Positions 5,978-11,554 of a stretch of DNA of 19,818 nucleotides are shown in pieces (within the stretch, counting starts at the first letter, position 1; every line of letters starts with the position of its first letter). The notes beneath the pieces are model-generated. The model was not told the origin of the DNA. It saw only the letters and a program-made list of their open reading frames with translations, and did no database searches. The DNA is taken from contig JAIRTZ010000081.1 in assembly GCA_031254685.1 (NCBI GenBank), forward strand, positions 1-19,818, written 5' to 3'. The DNA comes from Methanomassiliicoccaceae archaeon (GTDB lineage: Archaea > Thermoplasmatota > Thermoplasmata > Methanomassiliicoccales > Methanomethylophilaceae). The position numbers and the translations under genes were made by a program.

Positions 5978-6026
5978 CTCGTAACCGACCGCCGGTCGTC
6001 GGTTCAGATCCGATCAAGCCCGCTAT
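5978..6026 (+). repeat. Degenerate 3' half of the CAT tRNA (putative att copy)
   Basis: The stretch starting ctcgtaaccga and continuing ggtcgtcggttca, atccgatca, gccc and ctat matches 4279-4324. It differs by a short change in the variable region and several substitutions in the T-loop and acceptor strand, mostly transitions. No matching 5' half lies upstream, so it cannot be a working tRNA. Confidence 0.8.
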
Positions 6027-6050
6027 ATCACTCTGGATCGGTCTCTTTCC

Positions 6051-6066
6051 GTTCCTATATAGGAAC
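6051..6066. repeat. Perfect 16-bp palindrome
   Basis: GTTCCTATATAGGAAC reads the same on both strands. Flanking TCGGT and ACCGA (near 6039 and 6071) may extend the symmetry imperfectly. It lies between the tRNA remnant and the 3' end of the CobW-type gene. It could be an operator, a terminator hairpin, or part of the old element end. The segment tataggaacaa also occurs at 3765-3775. Confidence 0.55.
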
Positions 6067-6136
6067 AAAACCGACCAATGATTAAAAAAGATGGTTTTTC
6101 GTTCCGACAGCAGATATTGTTATCGGAACTGTGCGT

Positions 6137-7210
6137 TCACTTCAGCCTGTGCGTCGGATTCGGACGTCCCGGAGAGAAGCAGTCGTCGAACTTCATCGTG
6201 TATGCGATATTCTTTGCGAGCATCACCTTCTTGACGGTATCCCGTATCGATGCTCTCAGCGCATCCGGTTCGGATACGATGCGTGCGTTGAAGTTCAGCT
6301 GCGATTCACCTTTCCCGAATCGTGAGCCTTGGACGCCGCCTATCGAGAACTCGTTGCCGATCAGCGAGATCTTTGTGTGCGATGACGCGCTCGTGAGCGC
6401 TATCTTCGCATGCGCGATATCCTTTGCGGAATATTTTTCTGCTAAGTTCCTGAGCATCATCATCGACAGGTCGTAAGCGTCGTATCCCTTCGAATCAAAA
6501 AGAAATACTCCGTTGTACCATCCCAGTTCGGCCTCGGCGTCCGCGTACTTGTCGTAATCGACATCCACCGGCCTGCGGCCCGTGACCTTATCCGATGCTA
6601 TCACCTTCATTATCTTGTCGAATCCCTCGTCGTTGACGGCGGAATAACATATTATCCCCGCGTCGGGGTTGATATTCCTCAGCTTCGATACCAACGCATC
6701 CACGTCATCCGCGCCGAGCAGGTCCGTCTTCGTTAACACGAGCACCTCCGCCTCCTCCGCCTGATGGCTTCTCAGATATCCGCCTAACGTATCTTTATCG
6801 AACGCGTTCTCCATCAGCTTGGGGCCGTCTATGAGCACTATGAGCGGCGCGGTGGAGAACATCTCGCCGTAGAATTTTTTTAACGGTAACGCCACCGTAG
6901 CGATCAGGTCCGTGCAGCTGCCGACCGGTTCCGCTATTATGTATTCCGGAGCTGCGTTGCCTACGAGGCGCTCCGCGTTCTCGATCAGCTTCGGGAAGTT
7001 GCAGCAGAAGCATCCTCCCGGTACTTCCTCGACGTCGATGCCGCGCACCTTGATGAACTCTGTGTCCACGAGCAGCTGTCCCTGATCGTTCGTTATTATC
7101 CCTATCCTCCTTTTCTCGGACATCATCTGCTGGGCGATCTTGTTTATCAGAGTCGTCTTTCCGGCTCCGAGGAACCCGCCTATCAGCACCATACGCGTCT
7201 TTCCGGCCAT
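6137..7210 (-). CDS. CobW/COG0523-family GTPase (metallochaperone type)
   Basis: G3E-family P-loop GTPase; relatives deliver zinc, cobalt or other metals or serve metalloenzymes. The 357-residue product has Walker A GGFLGAGKTT (11-20), the metal motif GGCFCC with CxCC (C67, C69, C70), IAEPVGSC (switch region, about 92-99), and the guanine-specificity motif TKTD (160-163). The C-terminal CobW domain ends in DDCFSPGRPNPTHRLK, with a late Cys and His. In methanogens such proteins often sit near corrinoid methyltransferase genes, but no such gene is present here, so the metal and client are unknown. A TATA-like ATTAAATACA centred 26 bp upstream of the ATG suggests a leaderless message. It is divergent from the MIP channel. 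Confidence 0.88.
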   Translation of the reverse strand: MAGKTRMVLIGGFLGAGKTTLINKIAQQMMSEKRRIGIITNDQGQLLVDTEFIKVRGIDVEEVPGGCFCCNFPKLIENAERLVGNAAPEYIIAEPVGSCTDLIATVALPLKKFYGEMFSTAPLIVLIDGPKLMENAFDKDTLGGYLRSHQAEEAEVLVLTKTDLLGADDVDALVSKLRNINPDAGIICYSAVNDEGFDKIMKVIASDKVTGRRPVDVDYDKYADAEAELGWYNGVFLFDSKGYDAYDLSMMMLRNLAEKYSAKDIAHAKIALTSASSHTKISLIGNEFSIGGVQGSRFGKGESQLNFNARIVSEPDALRASIRDTVKKVMLAKNIAYTMKFDDCFSPGRPNPTHRLK

Positions 7211-7303
7211 GTATCATGCATTGCGGCGCATGTATTTAATTTGTGTGTAATTTATTTGAGTAAAAACTAAAACGGTTAAATATTTGCTCGTGCATCACGC
7301 CCC

Positions 7304-8077
7304 ATGGATAAATCATATGTGTCATCGAGAGGCGTCGCCGCCGAGTTCCTCGGGACGATGGCGCTCATTGTCGTCGTCATAGGCTCCGTGATCCTCTCAC
7401 AGCACGTCTGGGGCAGCGCCCTGCCTTACGAGTTCGTGTTCATAAACGCGATCGCGGTCGGTTTTGTGCTGTTCGCGCTGATCGAGACGTTCAGCCCGCT
7501 GTCCGGCGCGCATTTCAATCCCGCGGTGACCATATCGCTGACCGTCGCCGGGGAATGTTCCAAGAAGAAGGCTGCGTATTACATATGCGCACAGCTTGCT
7601 GGCGCGCTTGCGGGTGTGCTGCTCGTGAACGTGTTCTTCTACGATACGGTCCAAGGGTTGTTCTTTGTCAGCGATATAGACCGCAGCAGCATATATCTGA
7701 TCATATCGGAATTCTTCTGCGCGTTCATGCTTGTCGGCGTCATCTTCGGATGCGTGCGCGGAGGCTCCAACAAAACATCGCTTGCCGTCGGCCTGTTCGT
7801 CGGCGGTATGATCTTGGCGACGTCCAGCACAATGTTCGCGAACCCCGCCGTCAACATAGCAAGGATATTCACTGACGCCGCCTGCGGTATCGCTCCGCTG
7901 TCGGCGCTGTATTTCACGCTTGCCGACATAGCGGGCGCGGTCGCCGCCGCCCTCGTCTTCGGATGGCTGTACCCGAAGAAGCTCAAGAAAGGAGAAAAAT
8001 GCGACGCATTCGACTGCAGCACGAAGGATGGACCGTGCTGTGACAAGAGCGAGAGGACCGTGATCAAGATAGAATGA
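7304..8077 (+). CDS. MIP-family channel (aquaporin/glycerol facilitator type)
   Basis: Six-helix membrane channel for water or small neutral solutes. The 257-residue protein has both half-helix motifs: first NPA in GAHFNPAVT (72-74) and second NPA in FANPAVNIAR (180-182), with the selectivity-filter arginine R187. Six membrane segments are apparent (about 12-33, 42-62, 90-111, 129-151, 159-176, 200-222). After the last helix a cytoplasmic tail carries four cysteines (C233, C238, C245, C246). A ttaaatatt TATA box 24 bp upstream points to a leaderless message. Its stop abuts the stop of the convergent TDT transporter. The substrate is not evident; the cysteine tail raises arsenite or another metalloid as a possibility. 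Confidence 0.92.
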   Translation: MDKSYVSSRGVAAEFLGTMALIVVVIGSVILSQHVWGSALPYEFVFINAIAVGFVLFALIETFSPLSGAHFNPAVTISLTVAGECSKKKAAYYICAQLAGALAGVLLVNVFFYDTVQGLFFVSDIDRSSIYLIISEFFCAFMLVGVIFGCVRGGSNKTSLAVGLFVGGMILATSSTMFANPAVNIARIFTDAACGIAPLSALYFTLADIAGAVAAALVFGWLYPKKLKKGEKCDAFDCSTKDGPCCDKSERTVIKIE

Positions 8078-9061
8078 TCATTCGGGATCGGGCGGCGCCT
8101 GCCGGAAATGCGCCTCGCGATGCGGCACCGATAACGCCGCACGCGCCGTCCGATAGAAATATATCATGTACCTGATAAGGACGTGCAGGACGCTGATCAC
8201 CGCGATCGCCAGTGTCGCCGCCTGTATGATCTCGAACGCGTACATCGACGAGAATCCGTGCAGCTTGCCGTACTCGTATATCGATATCGAACTTATCACC
8301 AGAGGGAAAGTGAACGCAGAGAAGCTCGGATAGAATTTGCGATTGAGCATTACCGGCATATACAGTATCACGGCCGCGTAGCTTATCACACCGAGCACGC
8401 TCAGTATCGCGAGAGGTATCCCGGGAGGTGCATAATCATATGATCTGATACATCCCACGACGCAGAGGTTGACCGGGCCTGCGAATATCGCCAGCTGCGG
8501 CACGAGGTCCTTCGGCAGCCCCATCCGGAGAACGCGCCAGAGTATCACCGGCAGCACCGTCAGATATGCGACGAAGCCGAACCAGAACAGTATCTGCCCC
8601 ACCGCTTCGGTCCCGAACGCCGGGGAAGTTGTGCTTGCGATGACATATCCGGTGAACATCACCGTCCAGGACGGGAACACGTCCCTCAGGCTCGGCCTGC
8701 GGAGGAATCTTTTGGCAAAGAAGTATATGAGCACGAAATTGAACACGATCGCGCCCGACCATACCGCCAGCGCAATGTCCCCGACATACTCCCTCGCGGT
8801 CGCTGACAGGACCATTATCGCCATCGGATATGTCGGGAATATCCCGAACACAGCGGGATTCTCGAGATCCCTGCGTATCCCCGGCAGATCTGTCGCCAGC
8901 CTTAACGTGAAAAGCGCTATCAAGGCAACGGCGAACAACGCAAGTATGTTATGATTGTAATAGTGAATATCGCTGTACAGAAACCTATCAAGTGCCGCGA
9001 GACCGAGCGCGAGACCGCAGACCGGCACAGGTACCCCTGAAATGAATTGTTTTGCACCCAT
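8078..9061 (-). CDS. TDT-family transporter/channel (TehA/SLAC1-like), copy 1
   Basis: The 327-residue, very hydrophobic protein has about ten predicted membrane helices. It begins GVPVPVCGLALGLAALDRFL and includes FPTYPMAI, FPSWTVMFTGYVIAS and MLNRKFYPSFSAFTFPLVIS, characteristic of the tellurite-resistance/dicarboxylate transporter family. Members move dicarboxylates, sulfite, or anions through a central pore; the substrate here is unknown. ATG at 9061 has a purine-rich ribosome-binding site (AAGAAGAAGGG) just upstream. A TATA box (GTTTATATCC on the minus strand, within 9097-9108) lies about 40 bp upstream. It is a close paralogue of the next gene and converges on the MIP channel with no gap between the stops. 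Confidence 0.88.
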   Translation of the reverse strand: MGAKQFISGVPVPVCGLALGLAALDRFLYSDIHYYNHNILALFAVALIALFTLRLATDLPGIRRDLENPAVFGIFPTYPMAIMVLSATAREYVGDIALAVWSGAIVFNFVLIYFFAKRFLRRPSLRDVFPSWTVMFTGYVIASTTSPAFGTEAVGQILFWFGFVAYLTVLPVILWRVLRMGLPKDLVPQLAIFAGPVNLCVVGCIRSYDYAPPGIPLAILSVLGVISYAAVILYMPVMLNRKFYPSFSAFTFPLVISSISIYEYGKLHGFSSMYAFEIIQAATLAIAVISVLHVLIRYMIYFYRTARAALSVPHREAHFRQAPPDPE

Positions 9062-9096
9062 CCCTTCTTCTTTTCCCGTAACTCCAAGCTGTTTCT

Positions 9097-9108
9097 ACGG
9101 ATATAAAC
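9097..9108 (-). promoter_or_regulatory. TATA box of TDT copy 1
   Basis: On the minus strand this reads GTTTATATCCGT. The same 12 bp occur upstream of TDT copy 2 (10149-10160), so the promoter core was duplicated with the gene. An inverted repeat ATGCT/AGCAT (9112-9116, 9123-9127) lies immediately upstream. Confidence 0.6.
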
Positions 9109-9153
9109 TTAATGCTGTTAATAGCATAAACAATAACACGCGGCATGGGTCTT

Positions 9154-10080
9154 TTATGCGCGGGAGCCGTCGGGCGCGCCCCAGGCCCTGTACAGGAACA
9201 TCAGATATCTGATGAGCACGTACACGACGACGGCGATCGCGACGATCACCGTCGCGCCCTGAAGTATGCCGAACGCATCGTTCGACGATATCCCGTAATA
9301 CATCCCGAGCCTGTGGAACGACACGGCGCTTATCACCAGCGGGAAAGTGAGCGCGGCGAAGCTCGGATAGAATTTGCGGTTGAGCATTATCGGCAGATAG
9401 CACATCACGGCCGCGTAGCTTATCACGCCCATGACCGTCAGAATGTGGACGGCGGCCTCCGGCGGGACGGCGTACACGGTAAGACAGCCGACGATGCAAA
9501 GGTTCACGGGTGCCGTAAATATTGCCGCCTGCGGCACCAGCGGCTCCGGGGTCTTCCTGAAGATCAGCGTACGGTAGGCGAGCAGCGGCAGCAGAAGGAG
9601 ATACCCGATGAACCCGGACCAGAACAATATCTGTCCCAGTGATTCCATACCGAACGACGGGGACGTCGTGCTTGCGACGACGTATCCGACGAATATTATG
9701 ATCCAGCTCGGGAACACCTTCTCCATGCTGAACTTAAGGAAGAACCGTTTGACGAAGAAGAACATTATCACGTAGCTTGCGGCGACGGCACCTATCCAAA
9801 CGCAGAACGAGACATCGCCGGCGATGCCGCCGAAGTGGTCCTTCACGTACGCCGTCAGGAGCAGCAACGTCATCGTGTACGTCGGAAGGACGGCGAACAC
9901 CGCCGGCGCTTCGATATCTTTGAGGATACCTTTGCCGTCGGCGAATATCCTGAGCGTGAACAGTATCGCGATCGCGAATGAGAACCATGCGAATACGTTC
10001 AGCGTATACGCGTTGCCGTGATAGTACCAAAGGAACCGGTCAAGCGACGCGAGGCCCAGCGAAAGGCCGCAGATCGGCAC
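9154..10080 (-). CDS. TDT-family transporter/channel, copy 2 (uncertain start)
   Basis: Paralogue of the downstream TDT gene: VPICGLSLGLASLDRFLW, LPTYTMTL, FPSWIIIFVGYVVASTTSPSFG, QILFWSGFIGYLLLLP and MLNRKFYPSFAALTFPLVIS all align with it. It has about ten membrane helices and 308 residues from GTG at 10080. The similarity extends upstream (TGIRQFITKVP aligns with MGAKQFISGVP), but there the paralogue's ATG is matched by ACG. The only nearby ATG (10129), 26 bp after the TATA box, is out of frame by one base because of a six-G run. Translation may therefore start at GTG 10080, or the gene may be frameshifted at its start. It was duplicated together with its promoter. Confidence 0.82.
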   Translation of the reverse strand: MPICGLSLGLASLDRFLWYYHGNAYTLNVFAWFSFAIAILFTLRIFADGKGILKDIEAPAVFAVLPTYTMTLLLLTAYVKDHFGGIAGDVSFCVWIGAVAASYVIMFFFVKRFFLKFSMEKVFPSWIIIFVGYVVASTTSPSFGMESLGQILFWSGFIGYLLLLPLLAYRTLIFRKTPEPLVPQAAIFTAPVNLCIVGCLTVYAVPPEAAVHILTVMGVISYAAVMCYLPIMLNRKFYPSFAALTFPLVISAVSFHRLGMYYGISSNDAFGILQGATVIVAIAVVVYVLIRYLMFLYRAWGAPDGSRA

Positions 10081-10148
10081 CGGGACCTTCGTTATGAATT
10101 GCCTGATTCCCGTATCAGCAGCCCCCCATGTCCTCCCCAGCCCTTTTC

Positions 10149-10160
10149 ACGGATATAAAC
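10149..10160 (-). promoter_or_regulatory. TATA box of TDT copy 2
   Basis: Identical 12 bp to the element of copy 1. Its centre is about 26 bp before the ATG at 10129, so a leaderless message would begin at that out-of-frame ATG. Confidence 0.55.
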
Positions 10161-10164
10161 CGAT

Positions 10165-10287
10165 GTGCCGGACAATATCGTATATCTTGCGATATCAGAG
10201 TTCGTCTGCGTGTTCATGCTCGTCCCGATGATCTGCTGTCCTGTGCGCAGCGGTTCCGAGAAGGTGCCGCTTGCGGTTACTTCCTGA
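10165..10287 (+). pseudogene. Fragment of a second MIP-family channel
   Basis: Read on the plus strand this gives VYLAISEFVCVFMLV, then a degenerate stretch, then VRSGSEKVPLAVTS and a TGA at 10285-10287. It aligns without gaps to residues 130-164 of the intact MIP channel at 7304-8077 (IYLIISEFFCAFMLV, then VRGGSNKTSLAVGL), with about half the residues identical. Neither NPA motif nor the other helices are present, and there is no start. The stop end overlaps the end of the cysteine desulfurase gene. It is the relic of a duplicated channel gene, consistent with the duplicated TDT gene beside it. Confidence 0.82.
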
Positions 10288-11410
10288 CCGCTCTGACGGC
10301 CTTCGGAAGAGATTCCGAAAGAAGATCGGCGTCGTCCTGCGTCGTGTATCTCGACAGCGAGATCCTAAGCGACGACAGCGCTTCGGACTGGTCCCTTCCG
10401 ATGGCGGTCATCACATGCGACGGTTCCGTGCTTCCGGCGGAGCACGCGGACGCCGACGATGCATAAACGCCCATCTTGCTCAGCGCAAGTACGAGATCGT
10501 TCCCCCTGACGCCGCCGAACCCGAAGTGCGCGTTGCTGCATAACCGCATCTCATTCGGGCCGTTGAGGTACGATCCGTGCGTTTTTAGTATGTCATCGAT
10601 GATCGCGTCGCGCAGCTCCGTCATCCTTTTGACATCGCCCCTCATCGTCCGCATCGCCAGCTCCGCTGCTTTGCCGAGACCGACGATGCCCGGTATGTTC
10701 TCGGTGGACGAGCGGAGACCGTGCTCCTGGCCGCCCCCGACCATCACCGGCGATATTTTGACGCCCGTTCTGACATACAATGCGCCTATTCCCTTCGGAC
10801 CGTGTATCTTGTGCCCCGATACCGACATCATGTCTATGCAGTCGCGCTTAACGTCGATGTCCGCCTTCGTGAACGCCTGCACCGCGTCCGTGTGGAACAA
10901 TGCGTTATGCCTGTGAGCTATCTCCGCGATCTCCGCGATCGGTTCCATCGTACCTATGACATTGTTCGCGGCCATCACGGACACCAATGCCGTATCGTCG
11001 TCGACAGCTTTCGCAACATCCCTGACATTGACGAAACCTTCCCCGTCGACAGGGAGAACGATCACTTTGTATCCCGTCTCCCTCATGCGCCCGCAAGCCT
11101 CCAGGACCGCGGAATGTTCGATAGCGGACGTTATTATCTTTTTCCTCCCGGAACTCATGACCGCGCCGAATATCGCAAGGTTGTCCGCCTCGGTCCCCCC
11201 GGACGTGAATATGATCTCGGACGGACGGCACCCGGCGGCGGCGGCGACCCTCTTCCGTGCGTTCGTTACCGCCCTCGCGGCGTTGTCGCCCATGGTATGG
11301 ATGCTGCTCGGGTTGCCGTACTCGTTCGTAAAGTACGGCAGCATCTCGTCGAGAACCTCCTTCGCGACCGTCGTCGTGCTGCCGTTGTCAAGATACGCTG
11401 TGCGTGACAT
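10277..11410 (-). CDS. nifS: Cysteine desulfurase, NifS/IscS type
   Basis: Pyridoxal-phosphate enzyme that takes sulfur from cysteine for Fe-S cluster or thio-modification pathways. The 377-residue product has AYLDNGSTTTV at the N-terminus, SGGTEADNLAI, EHSAVLEAC with the PLP-stacking H99, D175 and Q178 in HTDAVQAF, the Schiff-base lysine K201 in SVSGHKIHGPKG, and the catalytic C323 in SSASACSAGSTEPSHV (class I loop). I chose ATG at 11410 because GATATACCC is centred 27 bp upstream (leaderless). The frame is open further up, but only TTG and an ATG near 11428 are available. No IscU-type scaffold gene is adjacent. It diverges from the multi-cluster Fe-S protein HdrD, whose clusters it could help supply. 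Confidence 0.95.
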   Translation of the reverse strand: MSRTAYLDNGSTTTVAKEVLDEMLPYFTNEYGNPSSIHTMGDNAARAVTNARKRVAAAAGCRPSEIIFTSGGTEADNLAIFGAVMSSGRKKIITSAIEHSAVLEACGRMRETGYKVIVLPVDGEGFVNVRDVAKAVDDDTALVSVMAANNVIGTMEPIAEIAEIAHRHNALFHTDAVQAFTKADIDVKRDCIDMMSVSGHKIHGPKGIGALYVRTGVKISPVMVGGGQEHGLRSSTENIPGIVGLGKAAELAMRTMRGDVKRMTELRDAIIDDILKTHGSYLNGPNEMRLCSNAHFGFGGVRGNDLVLALSKMGVYASSASACSAGSTEPSHVMTAIGRDQSEALSSLRISLSRYTTQDDADLLSESLPKAVRAVRK

Positions 11411-11554
11411 CTTACCCGGGATATGCATGCGCGGGTATATCAACGGCGCGCGTTCCTTGAAAACCTAAATATAGTCTCGTCCTCTTTAGGTGACTCGTTG
11501 CTGTGGCCGTATTGATATCATATGTGCCATGGACCGTGAACAGAGGTCGTCGTA

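Larger units (their letters stand above)
4279..6026. mobile_element. tRNA-bounded island, probable remnant of an integrated element
   Basis: From the anticodon loop to just beyond its 3' end, the CAT tRNA (4279-4324) is repeated in the same orientation at 5978-6026 as a diverged copy. The enclosed 1.65 kb is visibly richer in A+T than its flanks and holds only a winged-helix regulator and a nucleotidyltransferase, read against the tRNA. Tyrosine recombinases commonly integrate into tRNA genes and leave such a 3' duplicate on the far side. No integrase remains, so this would be an old, reduced element. The repeat is seen directly; its origin by integration is inference. A plain tRNA-gene duplication followed by decay is the alternative. 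Confidence 0.6.

Noticed and set aside
5892..6068. N-terminal extension of the island regulator to 6068
   Set aside because: It would begin at TTG inside the palindrome, run through the tRNA remnant, and lie upstream of the strong TATA box. ATG 5891 is the better start.
6078..6476. Plus-strand open frame of 132 residues
   Set aside because: It is antisense to the conserved CobW C-terminal domain and shows no family features.
10128..10543. Plus-strand open frames over the end of nifS
   Set aside because: They are antisense to the conserved active-cysteine region of the desulfurase. Only the short MIP-like frame at 10165-10287 has meaning.
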